Source: Synechococcaceae bacterium WB4_1_0192 | GTDB taxonomy: Bacteria; Cyanobacteriota; Cyanobacteriia; PCC-6307; Cyanobiaceae | Reading direction: 5' to 3' | Length of the DNA: 9,570 nt | NCBI GenBank assembly: GCA_009926195.1 | Contig: RFPK01000055.1 | Span: forward strand, 1 to 9,570 | Shown here: positions 1 through 5,106 of the stretch, in pieces | Position numbering within the stretch: position 1 is the stretch's first letter | How the letters are laid out: each line of letters opens with the position of its first letter | Made by a program: the position numbers and the translations under genes | Notes under the pieces: generated by a model | The model's database searches: none | What the model saw: the letters and a program-made list of their open reading frames with translations, nothing else | What the model was told of the DNA's origin: nothing

Positions 1-315
1 GTGCTGCGCCGCGACAGCCCTGACGATGCGGCGGAACGAATGCTGGCGATCGCCACCGCCGCCGTGGGCGGCAGCGCCGACGCCCGCTTCGAGCGTTGCC
101 ATCTGCTGGAGCTCAGCCCAGCTGGACTGGTCTTCGAGCTCTGCTACTTCCTCTCCACCCGCGAGGCGGTGGTGGCTGCCGCGGCCCAGCAGCAGATCAA
201 CCTGCAACTGCTGCGGGAGTTGCGCCGCAGCGGCCTGGAGCTGGCCGAACCGATACCGCTGCAGCCTGTGGACTCCCTCAGCGGCAGTGGCACCAGCGCC
301 AGCTCTCGCGGTTGA
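1..315 (+). CDS. MscS-type mechanosensitive ion channel, C-terminal fragment
   Basis: This is the last 104 codons of a gene that begins before the window; the GTG at position 1 is only where the window opens and need not be the start. The readable part looks like the cytoplasmic C-terminal domain of MscS-family small-conductance channels. It has a beta-rich stretch around ERCHLLELSPAGLVFELCYFL, followed by a helix with QQINLQLLRELRRSGLELAEP, the usual ending of cyanobacterial MscS homologues. The family forms homo-heptameric inner-membrane pores that open under membrane tension and release solutes on osmotic downshock. The pore helix and the upstream membrane segments are outside the window, so channel function is inferred from the tail alone. 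The last 38 bp overlap the 3' end of the convergent minus-strand gene. The final residues (about 90-104) are Ser/Gly-rich and look unstructured. Confidence 0.72.
   Translation: MLRRDSPDDAAERMLAIATAAVGGSADARFERCHLLELSPAGLVFELCYFLSTREAVVAAAAQQQINLQLLRELRRSGLELAEPIPLQPVDSLSGSGTSASSRG
46..53. repeat. HIP1 octamer GCGATCGC
   Basis: The palindrome GCGATCGC lies inside the MscS-like coding region, flanked as GGCGATCGCC. This highly iterated palindrome is strongly over-represented in many cyanobacterial genomes and supports that origin. It probably has no gene-specific role here. Confidence 0.6.
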
Positions 316-745
316 TCAGCAGACCGATCAGCACCATCACGCCCATCAGCAGCACCTGATCAGCGCGTGAATCCGGGATCACGATGTCGACCCAGAGATG
401 GGCGACGTTGGTGAGCGTATAGACCAGGCCCAGACCCAGGTGAAACCAACGCCAGCGGCGCCAGCCGGCCGCGCTGGCCGGTGCGCTGTCTTGGCTGCTC
501 GCGGCATAACTGTTGATCAGATTGGCCGCCAGGGGCACGAGGAAGTAGAGGAGCATCGCCCAGAACACCAACGGCAGCCGTTGTGGCGGCACATGGCTCT
601 CGATCGCAGGCGAGAGGCCATGAAACAGCGGCATCAGCCCCAGATCGGTGTGGAACAGCAGGCAGAGAAACCAACTGATCCAAAGGCTGCGCAACCGCAG
701 GGAACAACCTGCAGCGACTGATCCAGGCGAATCCGGCACGGGCAC
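278..745 (-). CDS. Unrecognised four-helix membrane protein
   Basis: The product is 155 aa from a GTG start. I do not recognise a named family with certainty. Four hydrophobic segments are visible at about residues 19-42, 56-79, 99-123 and 129-146, so it should be an integral membrane protein. Histidines lie in or next to the helices: H32 and H42 in FHTDLGLMPLFHG, and H102 and H116 in FHLGLGLVYTLTNVAHLW. That pattern might suit heme, quinone or metal binding, but this is inference only. There is a polar, alanine-rich loop at about 81-98. The reading frame is closed by a stop about 50 bp upstream of the chosen start, so only limited N-terminal extension is possible; the first 18 residues are poor in hydrophobics and the true start could lie slightly inside. 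The gene converges on the MscS-like gene with a 38-bp tail overlap. Confidence 0.7.
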   Translation of the reverse strand: MPVPDSPGSVAAGCSLRLRSLWISWFLCLLFHTDLGLMPLFHGLSPAIESHVPPQRLPLVFWAMLLYFLVPLAANLINSYAASSQDSAPASAAGWRRWRWFHLGLGLVYTLTNVAHLWVDIVIPDSRADQVLLMGVMVLIGLLINRESWRWCHCR

Positions 746-832
746 CCCCCGACTGAGGCCATGCTGATCAGAACCCCGCAGATGGCGGGAATGCCATCAG
801 AATCCCCGCAGTCCCGTTCACCGTGCTTCGCC

Positions 833-1147
833 ATGATCAAACCTGCGCTGATGGCCGCAGGACTGCTGAGCGGCAGCCTGGCGCTGGTTCCTCCGCTGGC
901 GTTGGCGGAATCGAGCAGCACCAGCTCGCGCATCTCCGAGGTGGATGCCTGCAACCAGGCGCAATACCTGATGCCTGAGAGCGCCGTCGTGCAACGGTTC
1001 CGGCTGCAGACCAGGCGCGATCGGGAGGGAGCGCGCTTCGACTGCACCGTGATCTGGAGCCGATCGGCCAAGACAGCGCCGAGCTACCGGCCGATCCTGT
1101 TCCCCAACCAGATCTCGATTCCCCTGCTCGGCAGCGGCTGGCTGTAG
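833..1147 (+). CDS. Small exported protein with two cysteines, unknown function
   Basis: The product is 104 aa. The ATG at 833 was chosen because it puts a normal signal peptide at the N terminus: MIK, a hydrophobic core up to about residue 22, and a likely signal peptidase I site after ALA at residue 25. In-frame ATGs at 761, 782 and 791 would add a polar extension in front of the signal peptide and are less likely. The mature part is about 79 aa. It has C40 (DACNQ) and C71 (FDCTVIW), which could form a disulfide in the periplasm, and a hydrophobic C terminus ending GSGWL. I recognise no enzyme motif. It starts 87 bp from the divergent membrane-protein gene, and the YciI-like gene begins 27 bp after its stop, so those two may be co-transcribed. 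Conservation in other picocyanobacteria is expected but not testable here. Confidence 0.68.
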   Translation: MIKPALMAAGLLSGSLALVPPLALAESSSTSSRISEVDACNQAQYLMPESAVVQRFRLQTRRDREGARFDCTVIWSRSAKTAPSYRPILFPNQISIPLLGSGWL

Positions 1148-1174
1148 GTTCACTGCGCCAATCAGCGATTGACC

Positions 1175-1441
1175 ATGCGCTTCGTGTTGTGGGGCACCTA
1201 CTGCGAGAACGCCCTCGAGAAGCGCACGCCCTACCGGGACGAACACCTCAGCGGCCTGCGCAGGCTGAAGGAGGAGGGCATGCTGATCACCCTCGGGCCT
1301 ACCGAGGGCAGCACGCACGTCTTCGGAATCTTTGAGGCGGACAGCCAGGAGCAGGTTGAAGCGGTCCTGCACGCGGATGTCTACTGGCGCCAGGGCATCT
1401 GGACGGCCCTGCAGGTCTACCCCTGGATCCAGGCCTTGTGA
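1175..1441 (+). CDS. YciI-like (YCII domain) protein
   Basis: The product is 88 aa, the usual length for a stand-alone YCII-domain protein with a ferredoxin-like dimeric alpha/beta fold. Visible landmarks are the opening strand MRFVLWGTYCENA, the helix with H24 in RDEHLSGLRRLKEEG, the glycine turn LITLGPTEGSTHVFGIFEAD, and D68 in HADVYWRQGIW. The His and Asp match the pair discussed as the possible active site of the family. It ends in the family-typical strand TALQVYPW. The biochemical role of most YciI proteins is unknown and none is claimed here. I chose the ATG at 1175; a TTG two codons upstream at 1169 is possible but weaker. No clear Shine-Dalgarno sequence is visible. It follows the small exported-protein gene closely and converges on the cytochrome gene with 25 bp between the stops. 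Confidence 0.82.
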   Translation: MRFVLWGTYCENALEKRTPYRDEHLSGLRRLKEEGMLITLGPTEGSTHVFGIFEADSQEQVEAVLHADVYWRQGIWTALQVYPWIQAL

Positions 1442-1466
1442 GGGTGGGCAGGCGCGCGGCTCGGCC

Positions 1467-1838
1467 TCAGCCTCTGGGCCAACCGAGCTGGGCCTGCTGC
1501 CACACGAAGGCGGCCACCTGCTGCGTCCCCTCCTCACCGAGCACCGCCCCATAGCCACCCATCTGGCCGAGGCCATTGGCGGCAATGGCGGCGATCGCCT
1601 CAGGCGAAGCCAGTCCCTGGCGCTCAAGAGCCGACAGCTTGAGGGTGCGGCCGCGACGGATGATGTTGCCGCCATGCACATGGCAACCCGCGCAGTGCTG
1701 GCCGAACAGCTCGCCGCCATCGGCGCGGGCCGCAGCAGGCAGGGCGAACACCACCATCAGGACCACAACACTGAGCAAGGTCGCCACCAGCCCAGACGCC
1801 CAGCCACGGCTTGAGAATCGGTCGAGGATGACGGCCAT
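1467..1838 (-). CDS. Cytochrome c6-like protein (PetJ family)
   Basis: This is a 123-aa precursor. A hydrophobic signal segment (about residues 16-36) ends at AARA, giving a mature protein of about 84 aa starting DGGELFGQ, which fits cytochrome c6. The heme-attachment motif is C49-A-G-C52-H53. The order that follows is that of c6: GGNIIRRGRTLKLSALERQG, then a candidate axial Met93 in GLGQMGGYG, then the C-terminal helix VAAFVWQQAQLGW. Cytochrome c6 carries electrons in the thylakoid lumen from cytochrome b6f to photosystem I or oxidase. The usual MPAF around the axial methionine reads MGGY here, so this may be a c6B/c6C-type paralogue rather than the main PetJ. The ATG at 1838 is preferred; an upstream in-frame ATG at 1910 would put an Arg-rich extension before the signal peptide. 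It lies on the same strand as, and beyond the terminator of, the AbrB gene, so it should be transcribed separately. Confidence 0.85.
   Translation of the reverse strand: MAVILDRFSSRGWASGLVATLLSVVVLMVVFALPAAARADGGELFGQHCAGCHVHGGNIIRRGRTLKLSALERQGLASPEAIAAIAANGLGQMGGYGAVLGEEGTQQVAAFVWQQAQLGWPRG
1591..1598. repeat. HIP1 octamer GCGATCGC
   Basis: This is the second copy of the cyanobacterial palindrome, again as GGCGATCGCC. It lies within the cytochrome gene, at the alanine-rich stretch before the axial-methionine loop. Confidence 0.6.
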
Positions 1839-1922
1839 GAGCCAACGACTTCGCACAGTTTGCAGCAGTCTGGCTGGAAGGCGACGGCCATGGAGCCCTG
1901 CGGAGATCATCAGCCTGCCAAC

Positions 1923-1950
1923 AAAAAATCCCCCCGGCTGAGCGGGAGGA
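1923..1950 (-). terminator. Intrinsic terminator downstream of the AbrB gene
   Basis: Read on the minus strand, TCCTCCCG and CGGGGGGA pair as an 8-bp stem (one U-G wobble) around the six-base loop CTCAGC. The stem is followed directly by six T residues. It begins about 80 nt after the AbrB stop codon and lies upstream of the cytochrome gene, so it should end the AbrB transcript and insulate the cytochrome gene from read-through. Confidence 0.8.
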
Positions 1951-2030
1951 CCGGCGCCTGGGTCAAGGGCGCGAAGGTGAAGGTGAGATCGGGGCGATCC
2001 AAGGACATGCGCAGAACGCCCGACCAGGGA

Positions 2031-2396
2031 TCACTCTTCGTCGTCTTCGCTGGTGCCAGCGGGGATCAGGCGGATCTGCTTGCGGCCGAGCTTGATCTCG
2101 AACTCATCGCCAGGCTTGAGATCGAGCATGGCGGTGTAGGCCTTACCGATCAGCAGATTGCCGTTGCCCTGGACAGTGGCGACGTAGCTGAGCTTGCGGC
2201 CACCCTTGCCGACCTTGCTGCTGGCGCCGAGCTCAACACCCTTCGCCTCCAGCAGAGCCTCGTAGAAGGCCGTGAAGTTCAGACGCTCGCCCCCATCCTT
2301 CTTGGTGGAGACATAGCCACAGGAGCGGACGATCTCGGACTTACCCACATCGCCCAGCTCCTTGACCTTAGCCAGCAGTTCGGATCCGATGAGCAT
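2031..2396 (-). CDS. Cyanobacterial AbrB-type transcriptional regulator (cyAbrB)
   Basis: The product is 121 aa, the expected size for the cyAbrB family, which is conserved across cyanobacteria and related to Synechocystis Sll0359 and Sll0822. The N-terminal part (MLIGSELLAKVKELG, then KSEIVRSCGYVSTKKDGGERLNFTAFYEALLEAKG) is the cyanobacteria-specific region. The C-terminal AbrB-like DNA-binding swapped-hairpin domain spans about residues 68-113, with LSYVATVQGNGNLLIGKAY and LKPGDEFEIKLGRKQIRLIP. Family members bind DNA broadly and tune carbon/nitrogen balance and other genes; the targets here are unknown. C26 is a candidate redox-sensitive residue, which is inference. The acidic tail is SEDDEE. 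The gene is divergent from the GNAT gene across a 117-bp gap and is followed by a strong intrinsic terminator, so it is probably monocistronic. Confidence 0.92.
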   Translation of the reverse strand: MLIGSELLAKVKELGDVGKSEIVRSCGYVSTKKDGGERLNFTAFYEALLEAKGVELGASSKVGKGGRKLSYVATVQGNGNLLIGKAYTAMLDLKPGDEFEIKLGRKQIRLIPAGTSEDDEE

Positions 2397-2513
2397 TGAT
2401 CTGGTGAGTGAGGTTAATCAACACCACGAACCTACAACATCAAGGGCGCTTCTGCCAGCCAATCGAGCGCAATTCGGCGAGAATCCAGCTCTGAACACAG
2501 AGCCCACCGGGAG
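2397..2513. promoter_or_regulatory. Divergent intergenic region between AbrB and GNAT genes
   Basis: This 117-bp gap separates divergent start codons and must carry the promoter of the AbrB gene and probably that of the GNAT gene. I could not place a convincing -35/-10 pair in either direction. Its location beside a DNA-binding regulator makes autoregulation possible, but no clear operator palindrome is visible. Confidence 0.4.
2509..2513 (+). promoter_or_regulatory. Shine-Dalgarno GGGAG that bears on the GNAT start
   Basis: GGGAG abuts the ATG at 2514 with no spacer, but sits six nucleotides before an in-frame GTG at 2520 (codon 3). By spacing, the GTG is the better initiation codon, which would shorten the GNAT protein by two residues to begin at Val-Leu-Arg-Pro. 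Confidence 0.45.
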
Positions 2514-3071
2514 ATGAAGGTGCTGCGACCCCTGGACTATGGAGATGTGCAAGCCGCCCTGGAGATCTATCGCCAGGCGGTGGAGAGATGCCCGGCCGAG
2601 CTCTACAGCGACCTTCAGCGGCATGCCTGGGCAGCCCAGGCCGTTGATAGAGCCGGGGCCGACCGCCTTCGCGCCAGTCTCGAACATGGGCAGGGATTGG
2701 TGAGCTGCCTGAACGACGGCACAGTGGTCGCATTCGCTCTGCGCGAACCCGCCGATCGAATCGCCCTGCTCTATTGCCACCCCAGCCATCAGCGCCAGGG
2801 ACATGGCACCGCCCTGCTGCGGGCCTTGAGCGAACAGGCCGAACTGGAGGGCCAGACCGGCCTGCGCACGGAAGCCAGCTTCCTCTCCTGCGGCCTGTTT
2901 ATGCGGGAAGGCTGGCAGCACTGCTGGCGGGAGGAACTGCTGATCAACGGCGTGCGCTTTCGCCGCTTCCGGCTACGCAAACCGCTGCAGCCGATACTGG
3001 GGCCATGGCCGAAGCACAACTGCAGCAGTTCCTCGACAAGGTCCGTCAACTCAATGCCTTCGTCGCCCTGA
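2514..3071 (+). CDS. GNAT-family N-acetyltransferase
   Basis: The product is 185 aa, within the normal range for single-domain GNAT enzymes, which transfer an acetyl group from acetyl-CoA to an amine. The acetyl-CoA-binding motif A is clear: strand DRIALLYCHPSHQ, then Q93-R-Q-G96-H-G98-T-A-L-L (Q/RxxGxG/A) leading into helix 3. Downstream, TEASFLSCGLFMREGW matches the motif-B region seen in the Acetyltransf_10-like branch, and the sheet ends with NGVRFRRFRLRKPL. The substrate cannot be told from sequence. The last 22 or so residues, after KPLQPILG, lie outside the domain, are Ser-rich, and are encoded by DNA that is also the start of the next gene in another frame; they may be a by-product of that overlap. 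GTG at 2520 is an alternative start. Co-transcription with the Nif11-cupin gene is very likely. Confidence 0.85.
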   Translation: MKVLRPLDYGDVQAALEIYRQAVERCPAELYSDLQRHAWAAQAVDRAGADRLRASLEHGQGLVSCLNDGTVVAFALREPADRIALLYCHPSHQRQGHGTALLRALSEQAELEGQTGLRTEASFLSCGLFMREGWQHCWREELLINGVRFRRFRLRKPLQPILGPWPKHNCSSSSTRSVNSMPSSP

Positions 3072-3556
3072 GTGAGGCCAGCCCGGAGTTGCGTGAAGCC
3101 CTGCGGCAATGCAGCCAGCACCATGAGGTCGTGGCCCTGGCGGCGACCCATGGCTTTGAGATCGGCCGGCGCTGGGGTGATCCGGCACCGGCAGCGACAG
3201 CACCATCGACCGGATCAGCCGCAGCGGATCAGACCAACCTGCTCAGCGGTGAATGCCCCCATCCAGGCGCTGAGCAGGTGGAGGTGCTGATGGAAGGCAG
3301 GCAGTTCCGACTGGAGCGGATTCATTCCTGCCTGGCCAGCAGTGCCGCAGGCTTCTGGTACGACCAACACGAATGGGAATGGGTGATGGTGCTGCGCGGC
3401 AGTGCGAGGCTGCAGTTCGCCGATGAACAGCAGCCCCGCGATCTGTGTGTGGGCGACAGCCTGATGATTGCGCCCCATCGCCGGCACCGGTTGGTGGCTA
3501 CGGATCCGGAGCCTGGAACGCTGTGGCTGGCTCTGTTCTGGTGGGACGCCGCGTGA
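3005..3556 (+). CDS. Nif11-like domain fused to cupin domain
   Basis: The product is 183 aa with two recognisable parts. Residues 1-59 (MAEAQLQQFLDKVRQL, then SPELREALRQC, then EVVALAATHGFEIG) match the Nif11/nitrile-hydratase-leader-like fold, best known as the leader of some cyanobacterial RiPP precursors. A Pro/Ala/Thr/Ser linker runs over about 60-75. Residues about 90-180 form a cupin: GFWYDQHEWEWVMVLRGSARLQF followed by GDSLMIAPHRRHRLVAT and a final strand WLALFWW. Candidate metal ligands are H122, H158 and H161. The classical HxH...E set is incomplete, so metal binding is uncertain. There is no GG cleavage site or Cys-rich core peptide, so it is not an ordinary RiPP precursor. The ATG at 3005 lies 67 nt inside the GNAT gene. 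The 3' end overlaps the convergent PsiE-like gene by 59 bp. Function unknown. Confidence 0.8.
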   Translation: MAEAQLQQFLDKVRQLNAFVALSEASPELREALRQCSQHHEVVALAATHGFEIGRRWGDPAPAATAPSTGSAAADQTNLLSGECPHPGAEQVEVLMEGRQFRLERIHSCLASSAAGFWYDQHEWEWVMVLRGSARLQFADEQQPRDLCVGDSLMIAPHRRHRLVATDPEPGTLWLALFWWDAA

Positions 3557-3977
3557 TGTGGGACTGGCGAACGAGCCAGTAAGCCGCCGCCAGGCACAGC
3601 ACCGCCACTCCCAGACCGATCAGCTCGCCCGGGCTCTTGTGCATCCCCGGAGGCATCACGATCACCTTGCGGGCGACGGCGGTGAGAGCCGTGATCAGGA
3701 CCAGCTCGATCTGCACGACATGTTCACGCAGATAGGCGGTGAGGTTCTGCAGGACCTCCAAGCCGATCAGGATCACCAGGACGCGATCCAACAGCCGGAT
3801 CAGCCCTTCCCCCGTCCAGTCCAGCTGCGGACCCAGGAGACCCTGGACGAGCTGAACGAGCAACTGGATGGATGCCACCCCCAGCACCAGGGTCAGCGCC
3901 GCAGCCAGCAGCTTGGCCAGGGTTCGCTCGAACTGGTTGACAGCGCTGAGAAAGGCGCCGTCACTGAGGCGATGCAT
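3498..3977 (-). CDS. PsiE-like (phosphate-starvation-inducible E) membrane protein
   Basis: The product is 159 aa with four predicted membrane segments at about 21-46, 62-79, 88-108 and 118-136. The stretch AYLREHVVQIELVLITALTAVARKVIV is the characteristic core of the PsiE/PF06146 family of small inner-membrane proteins. In E. coli psiE is induced by phosphate starvation, but its biochemical role is unknown, so the name does not prove phosphate control here. The tail after residue 137 is polar, with RRPTRTEP, and is encoded on DNA that overlaps by 59 bp the end of the convergent Nif11-cupin gene. Its ATG shares one base with the stop of the upstream small exported-protein gene (TGATG), implying translational coupling and a shared transcript. 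Confidence 0.8.
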   Translation of the reverse strand: MHRLSDGAFLSAVNQFERTLAKLLAAALTLVLGVASIQLLVQLVQGLLGPQLDWTGEGLIRLLDRVLVILIGLEVLQNLTAYLREHVVQIELVLITALTAVARKVIVMPPGMHKSPGELIGLGVAVLCLAAAYWLVRQSHITRRPTRTEPATAFQAPDP

Positions 3978-4234
3978 CAGTTCTTGAAGGGGTTGTACTG
4001 CGGTTTGGCCTCGGTGGTGCCAGCAGGATTCACCAGACGCGTATCGCAGGTGATGGTGCCATCGCTGGCGGTGACACAGTTCTGAGGCTCAACGGTGGTG
4101 GACGGGCCGACATTGCTGCCGGGCCCCCAGAGGAAACTCTCCACCTGGGCCCGGGCCGGCAGCTGCAGACTCAGAAACGCGGCCGTGGTCATCAGCAGGG
4201 CCGGCAGGGATGCGCAGACGCGAAGCGGGTTCAT
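3977..4234 (-). CDS. Small exported protein with two cysteines, unknown function
   Basis: The product is 85 aa. The signal peptide has N-terminal MNPLR, a hydrophobic core of about residues 8-25 and a probable cleavage after ARA at residue 29. The mature part is only about 56 aa, starting QVESFLWGPGSNVGPSTTVEP, with C53 and C63 ten residues apart (NCVTASDGTITC), suited to a disulfide-closed hairpin. It ends with a proline/asparagine-rich segment AKPQYNPFKN. No known domain is recognised. The look is that of a conserved small secreted protein of picocyanobacteria, but I cannot verify this. It overlaps the PsiE-like start by one base (TGATG) and starts 48 bp after the preceding minus-strand gene, so the two are probably expressed together and could act together at the membrane. 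Confidence 0.72.
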   Translation of the reverse strand: MNPLRVCASLPALLMTTAAFLSLQLPARAQVESFLWGPGSNVGPSTTVEPQNCVTASDGTITCDTRLVNPAGTTEAKPQYNPFKN

Positions 4235-4282
4235 GGCGACAGGCGACTCGGCCCATACTCTGACGCGTTCAGGCCTGACTGG

Positions 4283-4624
4283 TCAGCCTTCGCCGGCATC
4301 CAACCGGATCTCCCGCAACAGCAGATCAAGCTGACCGAAGGAATCCTCCAGATCCGCTGACAGGGAACCGGCGAACGCCTCGCGCTCGGGATCGAAGGAT
4401 TCCTCCTCCAACCAGAGCGATTCGATCGCGCACAGGCGCTCCGCCAGACCGACCAGTCCATCGCGGCGATGCACGGCCGCCAGCTCCTCCAGCAGCACGG
4501 GCATCCGGATCGAGCTCGCCCGCAGCGCACGGCGCAGGTCAGCCTGGGTGCGGCCGCTGTGACGCAACCACTCCTTGAGGAAGACCTGCAGATCCTCGAG
4601 TTGCTCGCTCGTGAGCGATGCCAT
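4283..4624 (-). CDS. Unrecognised 113-aa soluble helical protein
   Basis: The product is 113 aa from ATG at 4624, which gives the natural beginning MASLTSEQLEDLQVFLKEWL. I recognise no family. The composition is that of a soluble, mostly alpha-helical, acidic protein. Residues about 26-51 (RTQADLRRALRASSIRMPVLLEEL) resemble a helix-turn-helix, and the protein might bind DNA or a partner protein, but this is weak. The C-terminal half is rich in Glu/Asp and Leu (IESLWLEEESFDPE, DLEDSFGQLDLLLREI). No membrane segments or cysteine motif are seen. Its ATG overlaps the stop of the DUF1232 gene by one base (TGATG), so the two are translationally coupled and may work as a pair. Confidence 0.7.
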   Translation of the reverse strand: MASLTSEQLEDLQVFLKEWLRHSGRTQADLRRALRASSIRMPVLLEELAAVHRRDGLVGLAERLCAIESLWLEEESFDPEREAFAGSLSADLEDSFGQLDLLLREIRLDAGEG

Positions 4625-4998
4625 CAGCGCCCGGGGGGAAACCAGCGATCCAGTTTGCGCTGCGCCCGCAGGCGAATGTCCTCGCGCATGTGGGAGGTGC
4701 ACAACCCCAGCAGGGCGGTGAGGGCGACCAGATCATCGCTGAAACCGGCTGCGGGGATGAAATCCGGAATCAGATCCAGGGGAAAGAGCAGATAGGTGAG
4801 GGCGGCCAGCATGGTCAGGCGCACCTGCGGCGGCGTACCGCTGTCGAGCAGGAGCTCCAGGCATTCGATCGCCGGACGAGCCAGGCCGCGACCGGCACGT
4901 CGCAGCAGGCGGCGCAATGCGCCTTCATCGACCTCGGTGCTGTCGAGAACCTCGGCCTCAATGGCAGCACCCGAAGCGGCGCGGCGATCCACAGCCAT
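4624..4998 (-). CDS. DUF1232 (YkvA-like) protein
   Basis: The product is 124 aa from ATG at 4998; a GTG at 5016 would add six residues and cannot be excluded. The DUF1232 core is clear at about residues 60-98: QVRLTMLAALTYLLFPLDLIPDFIP followed by GFSDDLVALTALL. The invariant Y-x-x-x-P-x-D-x-I-P-D and G-x-x-D-D elements are all present (Y69, P73, D75, P78, D79, G85, D88, D89). Proteins with this domain are small and membrane-associated with unknown function; the core is a hydrophobic hairpin followed by a polar helix. An N-terminal arginine-rich segment (RRLLRRAGRG) could contact membrane or nucleic acid. It is coupled by TGATG to the 113-aa gene and lies 108 bp downstream of the sigma-factor stop on the same strand. 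Confidence 0.85.
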   Translation of the reverse strand: MAVDRRAASGAAIEAEVLDSTEVDEGALRRLLRRAGRGLARPAIECLELLLDSGTPPQVRLTMLAALTYLLFPLDLIPDFIPAAGFSDDLVALTALLGLCTSHMREDIRLRAQRKLDRWFPPGR

Positions 4999-5106
4999 GG
5001 GACTCCGGCTGGACACGACATCGACAGTCTGGGCGGCCGAGGCTGCGGCAGAACAGCCGCACGGCTGGCGTGGAATCCGCCTGCCGGCACCGGTTCAACG
5101 CACCTT

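Noticed and set aside
818..1720. A 300-codon minus-strand frame across the exported protein, YciI and cytochrome genes
   Set aside because: It runs through three better-supported genes, one with a heme motif on the same strand in another frame, and its translation is low-complexity Arg/Ala/Ser.
4269..4278. Ten-base palindrome TCAGGCCTGA in the gap before the small exported-protein gene
   Set aside because: A single short palindrome in GC-rich DNA is expected by chance, and no promoter elements align with it.
5044..5061. Hairpin TGCGGC/GCCGCA with a six-base loop between the sigma and DUF1232 genes, considered as a terminator
   Set aside because: The stem is only 6 bp and no T-tract follows on the minus strand, so there is no basis to call an intrinsic terminator. 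Read-through from the sigma gene into the DUF1232 unit remains possible.
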